NCBI RefSeq assembly: GCF_004295485.1
Contig: NZ_CP036164.1
Coordinates: 558,001-622,000 of the forward strand
Reading direction: 5' to 3'
Length of the DNA stretch: 64,000 bases
Source of the DNA: Janibacter limosus
GTDB lineage: Bacteria > Actinomycetota > Actinomycetes > Actinomycetales > Dermatophilaceae
The notes under the pieces are model-generated. The model searched no databases. It saw only the letters and a program-made list of their open reading frames with translations, and had not been told where the DNA came from. Position numbers and translations under genes: made by a program. Of the stretch, positions 48,320 through 56,741 are shown one piece after another (positions within the stretch are counted from its first letter, which is position 1; each line of letters opens with the position of its first letter).

Positions 48320-50286
48320 GCGCCCTTGCGCCGCAGGCCGAACCACACACCGAGGCCCATGAGGACCGCCGTGAGCAGTCCGCCACCGATCCACGGAAGG
48401 GGGGAGCCCCCTTCGTCCTTGCTGGTATCGGACGTGCCGGTCTCCTGGCTCCCGCTGTCATCCTTCTGCGCGCCCGTGGCCGCCGAGTCCCAACCGTCTT
48501 GGCCGTCGTACTTCACCGCGCCGGAGGGCTTGCCCTCGACATCGACGGTGAAGGCGACCTTGATTGGCTGTCCGGTCAGATCCTCGCCGACGTCCTTCGT
48601 GCTCACGCTGAGCGAGTAGTAGTACCAGCCGCCCATGCTCGACCCGGGAGCACTGTCAGGGTCCCCGAGGGTGTCCGCGTAACGGTTCTTGTAACGGACC
48701 TGGCTGGTCGAGATGGACTGGGGATCGCTGTCGCCTCGGCTGAAGGTCCCCGGCACAGGCGTGAGGCCATCCGCGTTCTGACGGTCGGGTGAGTAGACCA
48801 TCCCCTGGATGAAGACCTGCTCGTGGTTCGCCGCGTCCGCGGGGAAGCGAAAGCCCTGGGTGGGTCCGTTGACGGTGAATCTTCCGATCTGGCCGTCCTC
48901 GACCTTGACCCGGTACAGGAGCGTCTCACCGGGCACAAGGGTGTCGACCCAGGTGCCGCTGCTGATCTCGGCAGCGTCGGAAAAGGAGAGTCCGCCGGTG
49001 ACGGGCTTGGCCTCCCCCTCCGGCAGGTCCTTCTGATCCGGATGCTCGTCGACGATCTCCGGAAGCGCCTCGAGGTTGGTGACAGGAGGCTCCTCGATGA
49101 CCTGGATCTCCGCGGAGGCCTCCTGCTGGGCTGCCTGGCGGTTCACCAGGACGGTGAAGGTCCCCTTCGCCTGGCACGCATCATCGTCGGGGCCCTCTTC
49201 GAGGGGCTGGCCGAGCACCCGTCCGCTCACGGTGACGATGGGCCGGAACCCGTTGCCCGGCCCTTCGAAGGTGGTCTCTTTGGCACACGTGGTGCCGTCC
49301 GGCGCGAGGATATTCAGCTCGAGCTTCTCCTGCTCGTTGTCATCCCCGGCACGGTTGGAGTATGTGCTGGGCTTGGTGGTCACAGCGACGTGCAGCGTCG
49401 ACTCCGCTGTCGTGCGTTCGACCTCGTACGCGCGCCAGGTGTCCTTGTTCGCGGTGAGTTCGTCGGTGTAGAGGCCGGGGGTGAGCTTGGGCAGGTCGGC
49501 GGGGGGTTGTTCGTCCTCGACGAGGTCGATGCCGGTGATTGGGGTGCCGTTGAAGGTGAAGTCGCGCACGGCTTGTTGGGAGAGCTTGTTGAGTCTGGTG
49601 GTGAGCTCGTCGGCGTCTTTGGCGTCGTAGTAGGTGCCGTCGCCGGCGTCGGCGATGCATCTCAGCTGCTTGCGGGCGGGGTCCTTGACGCCGAAGCCGA
49701 CGGTGTCGATGCGTAGGTCGACGCCGCCCTTGGTGAGCTTTTTGACCACGGGGCAGGGGTCGGGCACGCAGGACTCCTCGCCGTCGGAGACGAGGATGAC
49801 ATTGCGTGGGCCGGTGTCGCCGAGGTCGTCGATGGCCTTGGTGAGGGAGTGGGCAATGGGCGTTTCGCCCTTGGCCTCGAAGTCGTTGATGGCCTTGGTC
49901 AACGCTGGCTTGTCGAGGGGGGCGATGGGTGCGACGAGCTGGGTGTCGGCGCAGGCGGCCTTGGTGGGCTTGCCTCCTTCTTCGGTGGCGCCGTAGACGC
50001 GCAGGCCGACGTTGGTGTCTTGGGGCAGCTTGTCGACGACACCGATGAGGGCCTTCTTCGCGGCTTCCATCTTGGTCCCGCCGGAGGGGTCGGCCTCGTT
50101 CATCGAGCCGGACGCGTCGAGCATCAGCAGCAACTTGCCCGGGACGTCGGTCGAGGACTCCGTCGCGGCTGGGAGGTGCGCGGTGGACGTCGCGGCGTTG
50201 GCGGTGCCGGCGCCGGACAAGGCAACTGTCCCGGTCAGGAGGCCGGCGAGCAGCCCGCGGATCATGCCCGTGGTCGTCAGATGCAT
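48292..50286 (-). CDS. Secreted/membrane-anchored VWA-domain protein
   Basis: 664 aa. A signal peptide (about 1-30) ends near TANA-A. The VWA domain (about 45-250) has a complete MIDAS, LMLDASGSMNEADPSGGTKM, plus ILVSDGEESCVPDPC with a likely disulfide. Long beta-rich regions follow. The C-terminus has one membrane helix (about 635-655) and a short basic tail, giving a type I topology. ATG 50286 preceded by AGGGGAA. It is controlled by the twin palindrome at 50314-50351. Adhesion or complex-assembly role is the usual expectation; partners unknown. Confidence 0.87.
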   Translation of the reverse strand: MHLTTTGMIRGLLAGLLTGTVALSGAGTANAATSTAHLPAATESSTDVPGKLLLMLDASGSMNEADPSGGTKMEAAKKALIGVVDKLPQDTNVGLRVYGATEEGGKPTKAACADTQLVAPIAPLDKPALTKAINDFEAKGETPIAHSLTKAIDDLGDTGPRNVILVSDGEESCVPDPCPVVKKLTKGGVDLRIDTVGFGVKDPARKQLRCIADAGDGTYYDAKDADELTTRLNKLSQQAVRDFTFNGTPITGIDLVEDEQPPADLPKLTPGLYTDELTANKDTWRAYEVERTTAESTLHVAVTTKPSTYSNRAGDDNEQEKLELNILAPDGTTCAKETTFEGPGNGFRPIVTVSGRVLGQPLEEGPDDDACQAKGTFTVLVNRQAAQQEASAEIQVIEEPPVTNLEALPEIVDEHPDQKDLPEGEAKPVTGGLSFSDAAEISSGTWVDTLVPGETLLYRVKVEDGQIGRFTVNGPTQGFRFPADAANHEQVFIQGMVYSPDRQNADGLTPVPGTFSRGDSDPQSISTSQVRYKNRYADTLGDPDSAPGSSMGGWYYYSLSVSTKDVGEDLTGQPIKVAFTVDVEGKPSGAVKYDGQDGWDSAATGAQKDDSGSQETGTSDTSKDEGGSPLPWIGGGLLTAVLMGLGVWFGLRRKGAQGSARSQE

Positions 50287-50313
50287 CGGATGGTTCCCCT
50301 GTGTGGCGTACGA

Positions 50314-50353
50314 ATGTTTGCGATTGCAATCTAGATGTTTGCCATTGCAAATG
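50314..50353. promoter_or_regulatory. Twin palindromic operator upstream of the VWA gene
   Basis: Two related sites, TTTGCGATTGCAAT (50317-50330) and TTTGCCATTGCAAA (50338-50351), are 21 bp apart centre to centre, two helical turns. Both fit TTTGC-N4-GCAAA-like dyads. It is one of the few AT-rich spots in the window, 28 bp from the VWA start and about 75 bp from the PfkB start. The binding protein is unknown. Confidence 0.65.
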
Positions 50354-50427
50354 TCAACGCGTGACATGGCGATCCTAAGTGAGTGGACGGGCGCCGAGGG
50401 TGGGAGTCGTGGGTAGCGTGAGCCTCC

Positions 50428-51351
50428 ATGAACCCCCGGGTGATCCACACCGCGCAAGCGCTCGTCGACCTCGTCGTCGAAGTGCCCGACCTCCCCAGGC
50501 GAGGTGGCAATGTGATGGCTTCTGCCGCAACGCGATACGCCGGGGGAGCGGTGACCATCCTCCTGGCTGCCGTGCGTTCAGGAGCCGAAGCGGTGCACGC
50601 CGGCGCACACGGGCGGGGGCCCAACGGCGACCTCGTGCGGGAAACGCTGACGGCCGAGGGCGTGACGCTCTCGGCGCCCGTCGTCGAGGACCTGGACACG
50701 GGCGTCTGCGTGGTCATGGTCGAGCCCTCCGCCGAGCGCACCTTCGTCACCACGCAGGAGGCCGAGCGGCGGATCACGCCGGAGTCGCTGCAGACGAGCG
50801 CACCGGTGGCGGGGGACCTGGTCTGCGTGAGTGGATACAGCTTCGTCGGGCGCACCCGGGACCCGCTCATCACCTGGCTGGAGTCGCTCCCCGACGAGGT
50901 CGTCGTCGTGCTCGACCCCGGTGCGGTCTTCGCGGAGCTGGACTCCTCCCTTCGCTCCCGCATCGTCGCGCTGACCGATGTCTGGACCGGCAATGGCGAG
51001 GAGTCCGAGGACTTCGGTCGGGCGAAGGGGATGGGGCCGGCCGCCGAGGCCGTCGCTGCCCTGCTGAAGCCGGGCGCCGTCGCCGTCGTGCGCGATGGTG
51101 AGGAGGGATGCGCCGTGCACGTCGACGGCGTGACCACGATCGTGCCGGGCTACCCGGAAAAGGCGGTCGACACCAACGGCGCCGGCGACACCCACACCGG
51201 AGTCCTGCTCGCGGAGCGGGCGAAGGGGACGCCGTGGGCCGATGCCTGCCGCCGGGCCAATGCTGCAGGAGCCATCAAGGTCACCCGGCGCGGACCGACG
51301 ACCGCGCCCACGGCCGCCGAGATCGACGCCTACCTCGCCACTCGCGGCTGA
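50428..51351 (+). CDS. PfkB-family carbohydrate kinase
   Basis: 307 aa ribokinase-fold enzyme that phosphorylates a sugar or nucleoside. An N-terminal GGNVMASAATRYAGGAVT motif (pfkB-1-like) and the C-terminal DTNGAGDTHTGVLLAE (about 250-265) with the catalytic Asp are clear. The central VCVVMVEPSAERTFV fits the substrate lid. No neighbour reveals the sugar. TAGCGT lies 8 nt before ATG, so it may be leaderless. At 50948 Leu-Arg is encoded CTT-CGC, making a repeat copy. Confidence 0.88.
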   Translation: MNPRVIHTAQALVDLVVEVPDLPRRGGNVMASAATRYAGGAVTILLAAVRSGAEAVHAGAHGRGPNGDLVRETLTAEGVTLSAPVVEDLDTGVCVVMVEPSAERTFVTTQEAERRITPESLQTSAPVAGDLVCVSGYSFVGRTRDPLITWLESLPDEVVVVLDPGAVFAELDSSLRSRIVALTDVWTGNGEESEDFGRAKGMGPAAEAVAALLKPGAVAVVRDGEEGCAVHVDGVTTIVPGYPEKAVDTNGAGDTHTGVLLAERAKGTPWADACRRANAAGAIKVTRRGPTTAPTAAEIDAYLATRG

Positions 51352-51384
51352 CGTTGGCTTCGAGATGCTTGCTGCGCAAGCTCC

Positions 51385-51837
51385 TCAGCCAGCGTCGGGA
51401 CGGGCATCGAGATCTGCGCGACAGCGCTGCTCGAAGGTCTCCAGCTCGGACAAGGCATCGTCGATGTCGCGCCGGCGTTGCTCCAGGTCCTCGCGCCGCT
51501 CGTCGATCTGCGAGAGCACGTACTCCAGCTGGCTGCGGTGGCCGCGCGGGGCGTCGTAGAGGTTGATGATCGTGGCGATCTCATCGAGGGGAAACCCGAG
51601 GCGCTTGCCGCGCAGGATGAGCGCCAGCCGCGTCCGGTCGCGACGGTGAAACAGGCGCGTTGTGCCCTGCCGCTCCGGGGAGATCAGGCCGATGTCCTCG
51701 TAGTGGCGCACCGTGCGGGTGGTGACGCCGAACTCGTCCGCGACCTCGCGGATCGTCCAGGTGTGCTCCCGGTCGGGGGGTGCGCCTGCGGCCACCGCTG
51801 CAGGTAGGGGAGTCGCCCCCTTCGTCCGGCTTGTCAT
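51385..51837 (-). CDS. MerR-family transcriptional regulator (LiuR-like)
   Basis: About 150 aa. The N-terminal MerR HTH is WTIREVADEFGVTTRTVRHYE (split across about 27-46), then DIGLISPERQGTTRLF, followed by the RLALILRGKRLGFPLDEI block and a long coiled-coil dimerisation helix (SQIDERREDLEQRRRDIDDA). There is no cysteine metal site. Together with the adjacent acyl-CoA dehydrogenase and carboxyltransferase this resembles regulators of branched-chain acyl-CoA catabolism. ATG 51837 chosen; ATG 51849 is in frame. Both lie next to the palindrome at 51855. Confidence 0.85.
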   Translation of the reverse strand: MTSRTKGATPLPAAVAAGAPPDREHTWTIREVADEFGVTTRTVRHYEDIGLISPERQGTTRLFHRRDRTRLALILRGKRLGFPLDEIATIINLYDAPRGHRSQLEYVLSQIDERREDLEQRRRDIDDALSELETFEQRCRADLDARPDAG

Positions 51838-51850
51838 GACCGCGAGCATG

Positions 51851-51874
51851 CTTTACGTTGACGTCAACGTCAAG
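51851..51874. promoter_or_regulatory. MerR-type palindromic operator
   Basis: ACGTTGACGTCAACGT (51855-51870) is a perfect 16-bp palindrome, extended by CTT and AAG on each side after one mismatch. It sits in the divergent gap between the MerR gene and the acyl-CoA dehydrogenase gene, the expected place for autoregulation and operon control. Confidence 0.7.
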
Positions 51875-51923
51875 CAACGGTGCTGGTCGGCCCCTCCGAC
51901 CCGGCGCCAGAGAAAGGCCGGGC

Positions 51924-53120
51924 ATGTTCGAGCTCTCGCAGGATCACGAGGACTTTCGCGCCAGCGTGCGCGACTTCGCGGAGAAGGAGGTCGAACCGCA
52001 CGTCGCCCAGTGGGACAAGGACCATCACTTCCCGACGGAGGTCGTCGCTCGCATGGGCGACCTGGGCCTCTTCGGTCTCGTCGTCCCCGAGGCATGGGGC
52101 GGCTCCGCCGAGACCGTCGACGGCGTCGTGCAGTCCGACTTCACCGCGCTGTGCGTCGCGATCGAGGAGCTCGGCCGGGTCGACCAGTCGATCGGCATCA
52201 CGCTGTCGGCCGGGGTCGGCCTGGGCATCAACCCGATCCTCACCTACGGCACCGACGAGCAGCGCGACACCTGGCTGCCCGACCTCGTCGCCGGCAAGGC
52301 ACTCGCCGGCTTCGGCCTGACCGAGCCCGACGCCGGCTCCGACGCGGGCGGTACCCGCACCACGGCCAAGCGCGACGGCGACGAGTGGGTCATCGACGGC
52401 GCCAAGTCCTTCATCACCAACTCCGGCACCGACATCACCTCGCTGGTGACCGTCACCGCCCGCACCGGGACGAGCGACGACGGGCGCCCGCAGATCTCGG
52501 CGATCATCGTCCCGAGCGGCACGCCCGGCTTCACCGTCGAGGCGCCCTACGACAAGCTCGGGTGGAACATCTCCGACACCCACGGCCTGAGCTTCTCCGG
52601 CTGCCGCGTGCCCGCCGACAACCTGGTCGGTGGCGAGGGGCAGGGCTTCCGCCAGTTCCTCAAGACCCTCGACGACGGCCGCATCGCGATCTCCGCGCTC
52701 GCCACCGGCCTGACCCAGCGGATGCTCGAGCTGTCGACCGAGTACGCCAACACCCGCACCGCCTTCGGTCGCCCGATCGGTGCCAACCAGGGCGTCTCCT
52801 TCCAGGTGTCCGACCTCGCGGTCATGGCCGAGACCTCGCGCGTGCTCACCTACAAGGCCGCGTGGCTCAAGGACGAGGCCGACCGTGGCCGTCGCTCGGT
52901 CAAGGAGGTCGCCAAGGCCGCCTCGATCGCCAAGCTCTACACCTCCGAGGCCGCGGTGAGCGCGACCCGGATCGCGACCCAGATCTTCGGTGGCAACGGC
53001 TTCATGGAGGAGTACCCGGTCGCGCGCTTCTACCGCGACGCCAAGATCCTCGAGATCGGCGAGGGCACCTCCGAGGTCCAGCGCATGGTCATCGCCCGCC
53101 ACCTCGGCCTCCCGGTCTGA
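51924..53120 (+). CDS. Acyl-CoA dehydrogenase
   Basis: 398 aa FAD enzyme oxidising an acyl-CoA to the 2-enoyl form. FGLTEPDAGSDAGGTRTTA (about 129-147) is the family signature. ITNSGTDITSLVTVTA follows, and IATQIFGGNGFMEEYPVARFYRDAK (in its two halves, about 352-376) is the second signature. The active-site Glu is expected in the segment before GEGTSEVQRMVIARHLG. With the downstream carboxyltransferase and MerR regulator, a short or branched acyl-CoA such as isovaleryl-CoA is plausible. AGAAAGG precedes the ATG. Confidence 0.93.
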   Translation: MFELSQDHEDFRASVRDFAEKEVEPHVAQWDKDHHFPTEVVARMGDLGLFGLVVPEAWGGSAETVDGVVQSDFTALCVAIEELGRVDQSIGITLSAGVGLGINPILTYGTDEQRDTWLPDLVAGKALAGFGLTEPDAGSDAGGTRTTAKRDGDEWVIDGAKSFITNSGTDITSLVTVTARTGTSDDGRPQISAIIVPSGTPGFTVEAPYDKLGWNISDTHGLSFSGCRVPADNLVGGEGQGFRQFLKTLDDGRIAISALATGLTQRMLELSTEYANTRTAFGRPIGANQGVSFQVSDLAVMAETSRVLTYKAAWLKDEADRGRRSVKEVAKAASIAKLYTSEAAVSATRIATQIFGGNGFMEEYPVARFYRDAKILEIGEGTSEVQRMVIARHLGLPV

Positions 53121-53145
53121 GCGCCGGACCGAGCGAAGGAGCACC

Positions 53146-54708
53146 ATGACCACTCACCCCCTGGACCCCAAGGTCGAGGACGTCCGCCGGCGACTGCGTG
53201 AGGCACACGCCGCCTCGGAGCGGCCCACCGACAAGGCCGCCGCCAAGCTGGAGTCGCAGAACAAGCTCTACGTCCGCGACCGCATCGCCCTGCTCATCGA
53301 CGAGGGGACCTTCGTCGAGGACGGCCGCTACGCCAACTCGCTGTCCGCGGGGCTCCCTGCTGACGGTGTCGTCACCGGTCGCGCTCTCGTCGACGACCGG
53401 CCCGTGATCATCATCGCCAACGACCCGACCGTGAAGGCCGGCTCGTGGGGTGCGCGCACCGTCGAGAAGATCGTGCGCGCCACCGAGACGGCCCTGCGCG
53501 AGGAGCTGCCGGTCTTCTGGCTCGTCGACTCCGCCGGCGCGCGGATCACCGACCAGGTCGAGATGTTCCCGGGCCGCCGCGGCGCCGGGCACATCTTCCA
53601 CAACCAGGTCGCGCTGTCGGGCAAGGTCCCGCAGATCTGCTGCCTCTTCGGCCCGAGCGCTGCCGGTGGGGCCTACATCCCCTCCTTCACCGACCTCGTC
53701 ATCATGGTCGAGGGCAATGCGTCGATGTACCTCGGCAGTCCGCGGATGGCCGAGATGGTCGTCGGCGAGAAGGTGTCGCTCGACGAGATGGGCGGTGCCC
53801 GCATGCACTGCACCGTCAGTGGTGTCGGCGACGTCCTCGTCCAGGACGACACCGAGGCGATCGAGACGGCGCGGCTGTGGCTGAGCTACCTCCCGCTCAA
53901 CTGGCGCAGTGCCCTCCCTTCGTACGCGCCGGAGGAGCCCTCCGCCCGGCTCACGGGCGCGACGATCCCCGAGCGTGAGTCGCAGCCCTTCGACGTCCAC
54001 GAGGTCATCGACGGTCTCGTCGACGACGACTCCTTCTTCGAGGTCAAGGCGCTCTTCGCCCCCGAGCTGGTCGTCGGTCTCGGCCGGATGTCGGGGGAGA
54101 CCGTCGGCATCGTCGCCAACAACTCGATGGCCAAGGGCGGCGTGCTCTTCACCGACAGCGCCGACAAGGCGGCCCGCTTCATCTGGCTGTGCGACGCCTA
54201 CTCGATCCCGCTCATCTACCTGGCCGACGTGCCCGGCTTCATGATCGGCTCCGAGGTCGAGCGCGGCGGCATCATCCGCCACGGCGCCAAGATGGTCTCG
54301 GCCGTCGCGTCGGCGACCGTCCCGCAGTTCTGCGTCATCATCCGCAAGGCCTACGGCGCCGGGCTCTACGCGATGGGTGGCCCCGGCTTCGCGCCGGACG
54401 CGACGATCGCGCTGCCCACCGCCCGCATCGCGGTCATGGGGCCGGAGGCGGCGGTCAACGCCGTCTACGCCAACAAGATCGCGCAGGTCGAGGCCGACGA
54501 AGGGGAGGCCGCTCGCGACGCGTACATCGCCGCCCAGCGGGCCGAGTACGAGGAGGACGTCGACCTCGAGCGGCTAGCGGCCGACCTCGTCCTCGACCAG
54601 GTCATCGAGCCGGAGCAGCTGCGTGACGAGCTGCTCGCGCGACTGCGCCACGCGCGGGGTCGCGACCGCAGCTTCTCCGAGCGTCGCCGGGGGATCCCGC
54701 CGGTCTGA
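53146..54708 (+). CDS. Acyl-CoA carboxylase carboxyltransferase (beta) subunit
   Basis: 520 aa. Transfers CO2 from biotin to an acyl-CoA such as propionyl- or methylcrotonyl-CoA. The crotonase-fold halves are seen as SAGARITDQVEMFPGRRGAG (about 127-146), FGPSAAGGAYIPSFTDLVIM with the oxyanion glycines, and the C-terminal half ADVPGFMIGSEVERGGIIR and KAYGAGLYAMGGPGFAPD. GAAGGAG precedes ATG 53146, 25 nt after the dehydrogenase. The alpha subunit is missing here; the nearest is at 38815-40584. Confidence 0.93.
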   Translation: MTTHPLDPKVEDVRRRLREAHAASERPTDKAAAKLESQNKLYVRDRIALLIDEGTFVEDGRYANSLSAGLPADGVVTGRALVDDRPVIIIANDPTVKAGSWGARTVEKIVRATETALREELPVFWLVDSAGARITDQVEMFPGRRGAGHIFHNQVALSGKVPQICCLFGPSAAGGAYIPSFTDLVIMVEGNASMYLGSPRMAEMVVGEKVSLDEMGGARMHCTVSGVGDVLVQDDTEAIETARLWLSYLPLNWRSALPSYAPEEPSARLTGATIPERESQPFDVHEVIDGLVDDDSFFEVKALFAPELVVGLGRMSGETVGIVANNSMAKGGVLFTDSADKAARFIWLCDAYSIPLIYLADVPGFMIGSEVERGGIIRHGAKMVSAVASATVPQFCVIIRKAYGAGLYAMGGPGFAPDATIALPTARIAVMGPEAAVNAVYANKIAQVEADEGEAARDAYIAAQRAEYEEDVDLERLAADLVLDQVIEPEQLRDELLARLRHARGRDRSFSERRRGIPPV

Positions 54709-54735
54709 CCGGGCCCGCGAGGTCCTCGAGTGACC

Positions 54736-54786
54736 CGACACCCTCCCTTCGCACGAGTTCGCACCTCCTGCGGAGGGAGGGTGTCG
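54736..54786 (+). terminator. Terminator hairpin after the carboxyltransferase gene
   Basis: 13-nt perfect arms CGACACCCTCCCT (54736-54748) and AGGGAGGGTGTCG (54774-54786) with a 25-nt loop, 28 nt after the stop. A CCCTTCG copy overlaps the left arm. Confidence 0.7.
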
Positions 54787-54867
54787 TCGTCGACGATCGT
54801 GGGACGGCTGTCACGGGGGGAGTGACCTGCCTCCCATCCGCTCGCGCTGCGAGCGTGGCGTTTCGTC

Positions 54868-54886
54868 GTTACCGTTTGGTAACCAA
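54868..54886. promoter_or_regulatory. Overlapping palindromes upstream of the subtilisin gene
   Basis: GTTACC-GTTT-GGTAAC (54868-54883) overlaps TTGGTAACCAA (54876-54886), about 30 nt before the ATG at 54912. Possible operator; the regulator is unknown. Confidence 0.5.
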
Positions 54887-54911
54887 CGTTCCCCTGACGA
54901 AGGATCCCCTG

Positions 54912-55988
54912 ATGAAGCGCTTCACCGCTCCCTTCGCCGCCGCGGCCTGTGCGATCGGCCTCGTGGCCACCGCCGGCTCCGCCGGTGCCGCCACGAACGA
55001 CCCCCTCCGCCCCGACCTGTGGGGCCTCGACCAGGTCCAGGCCGAGCAGGCGTGGGCGACGACCCGGGGCGAGGGTGCCGTCGTCGCCGTCGTCGACACC
55101 GGCGTCGACCTCACCCACCCCGACCTCGCCGGGCGTCTCGTGCCGGGCGCCGACTTCGTCTGCGGAGAGGGCGTCACGGGCTCCTGCGGTGACGGCAGCT
55201 GGAAGGGCCGGGACGGTGTCGGGCAGGACCCCGACGTCCACGGCACCCACGTGTCCGGCACGATCGCGGCCGTCGCCGACAACGGCATCGGTGTCGCCGG
55301 TGTCGCGCCGGACGCCAAGATCATGCCGATCAAGGTCCTCGAGGACGGCTCCGGCACGACCGAGGACATCGCCGAGGGGGTCCGCTACGCTGCCGACAAC
55401 GGCGCCGATGTCGTCAACCTGAGCCTCGGCGGTCTGCCCGGTACCCAGCTGCTCACCATCCTCGGTGCCGACACGACGATGAAGGACGCGATCCAGTACG
55501 CCCGCGACAAGGGCACGCTGACCGTCGCGGCAGCAGGCAACTCATCGACCCTGTTGTGCAACGACCCCGCCTTCAGCAGCGACTCGATCTGCGTCGGCGC
55601 GACCGACCGCGACGAGATGAAGTCCTACTTCTCCGAGCTGCCGATCAAGCTCTCCGGCAAGGGCGTCGCCGCACCGGGCGGCTCCGGGCGTCTGCTCGGT
55701 GGCCCCTGCTCCGACGACATCATCTCGACCGTGCCGCAGGGCACCGGCACCGACGAGTGCGGTGAGGGCAAGGACTACGCAGCCTTCGCCGGCACGTCGA
55801 TGGCCACCCCCCACGTCGCCGGTGTCGCTGCGCTCCTCTTCGCGCAGGGCCGCGACCTGGACGGCGTCGAGCAGGCGATCCTCACGACCTCGCGGCAGCC
55901 GCTGCTCGGTCTGCGCGGCAGCTTCAGCCCGCTCTACGGGCGCGGCATCGTCGATGCCGAGGCCGCGGTGGCCACGCCGGTCTCCTGA
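54912..55988 (+). CDS. Secreted subtilisin-like serine protease (S8)
   Basis: 358 aa. A signal peptide (about 1-33, ending SAGAA) with little or no propeptide: the mature enzyme begins close to the catalytic domain. Catalytic triad visible as VVDTGVDLTHPDL (Asp about 62), VHGTHVSGTIAA (His about 112) and AGTSMATPHVAGVAAL (Ser about 297), with oxyanion Asn in AAAGNSS. Four to five cysteines suggest disulfides. AAGGA precedes the ATG. It converges with Maf, overlapping by 55 bp. Extracellular proteolysis is the expected role. The missing propeptide is unusual for S8. Confidence 0.9.
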   Translation: MKRFTAPFAAAACAIGLVATAGSAGAATNDPLRPDLWGLDQVQAEQAWATTRGEGAVVAVVDTGVDLTHPDLAGRLVPGADFVCGEGVTGSCGDGSWKGRDGVGQDPDVHGTHVSGTIAAVADNGIGVAGVAPDAKIMPIKVLEDGSGTTEDIAEGVRYAADNGADVVNLSLGGLPGTQLLTILGADTTMKDAIQYARDKGTLTVAAAGNSSTLLCNDPAFSSDSICVGATDRDEMKSYFSELPIKLSGKGVAAPGGSGRLLGGPCSDDIISTVPQGTGTDECGEGKDYAAFAGTSMATPHVAGVAALLFAQGRDLDGVEQAILTTSRQPLLGLRGSFSPLYGRGIVDAEAAVATPVS

Positions 55989-56608
55989 CCCGAGGCGACG
56001 GACCACCAGTCGACCCCGAGGTCGCCGAGGAGACGTCGTAGCAGGGGCAGGCACAGCCCGACGACGGTGCTCGGGTGGCCCTCGATCGACTCGACGAAGG
56101 GGGCGCCCAGCCCGTCGAGCGTGAAGCCGCCGGCCACGTGCAGCGGCTCGCCCGTCGCGACATAGCCCTCGATCTCGGCGTCACTCAACGAGGCGAACCT
56201 GACGGTCGCACTCGCCGGACCCCCGGCGGTGCGGCCGTCACGCATGTCGATGAGGTGGTGGCCCGTGTGGAGGACCGCCGAGCGGCCCCGGACCTGCCGC
56301 CAGCGCTCGCGCGCCACGTCGGCGGTCCCCGGCTTGCCGTGGACCAGGCCGTCGACCTCGAGGACGGAGTCGCAGGCGAGGACGAAGGGGGGCGGTCCCT
56401 CGTGGGAGAGCGCGGCGACGGCCGCTCCCTTCGCCTCGGCCAGCAGCTGGGCGAGCCGGGAGGGCGACAACTGCGGATCCTGCTCGCGGGCGGCCGCCTC
56501 GACGGCATCCTCGTCGACAGCGCTGACCACGACCAGCGGATCGATGCCGCTGGAACGCAGCAGATGCAGACGTGCGGATGATGCAGAGGCCAGGACGAGT
56601 GAGCGCAT
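55934..56608 (-). CDS. maf: Maf-like nucleoside triphosphate pyrophosphatase
   Basis: 224 aa. The N-terminal LVLASASSARLHLLRSSGI (about 4-22) and the DTVI-like LACDSVLEVDG (about 77-87) with GKPGTADVARE match the Maf/HAM1-like family, which hydrolyses non-canonical or pyrimidine NTPs. In the conserved block the usual D-T-V reads D-S-V. The C-terminal SIEGHPSTVVGLCLPLL is typical (G-x-P-x-x-V-x-G-L-P). ATG 56608 preferred over GTG 56614. The last 25 residues extend past the family end and overlap the protease gene tail to tail. Confidence 0.9.
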   Translation of the reverse strand: MRSLVLASASSARLHLLRSSGIDPLVVVSAVDEDAVEAAAREQDPQLSPSRLAQLLAEAKGAAVAALSHEGPPPFVLACDSVLEVDGLVHGKPGTADVARERWRQVRGRSAVLHTGHHLIDMRDGRTAGGPASATVRFASLSDAEIEGYVATGEPLHVAGGFTLDGLGAPFVESIEGHPSTVVGLCLPLLRRLLGDLGVDWWSVASGQETGVATAASASTMPRP

Positions 56609-56626
56609 GCCCACATCATCCTCTGG

Positions 56627-56655
56627 TTGTCAGCGGCCCAACTCACCAGTAACTT
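56627..56655 (+). promoter_or_regulatory. Sigma70-type promoter for the secreted lipase
   Basis: TTGTCA (56627-56632), a 17-nt spacer, and TAACTT (56650-56655), about 85 nt upstream of ATG 56742. Consensus-like spacing. Confidence 0.5.
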
Positions 56656-56741
56656 GTCTTCACCGCCACATCGTCGAGGTCGTCGAGTCCCGGGCCACCC
56701 CCCGCGGGTCGAAGAGCTCACCAGCTCAGGACAGGACCCAG

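Noticed and set aside
48396..48414. Hairpin GAAGGGGG/CCCCCTTC as terminator of the kinase gene
   Set aside because: It lies inside the coding sequence of the convergent VWA gene, about 80 bp past the kinase stop. It might still act, but evidence is weak.
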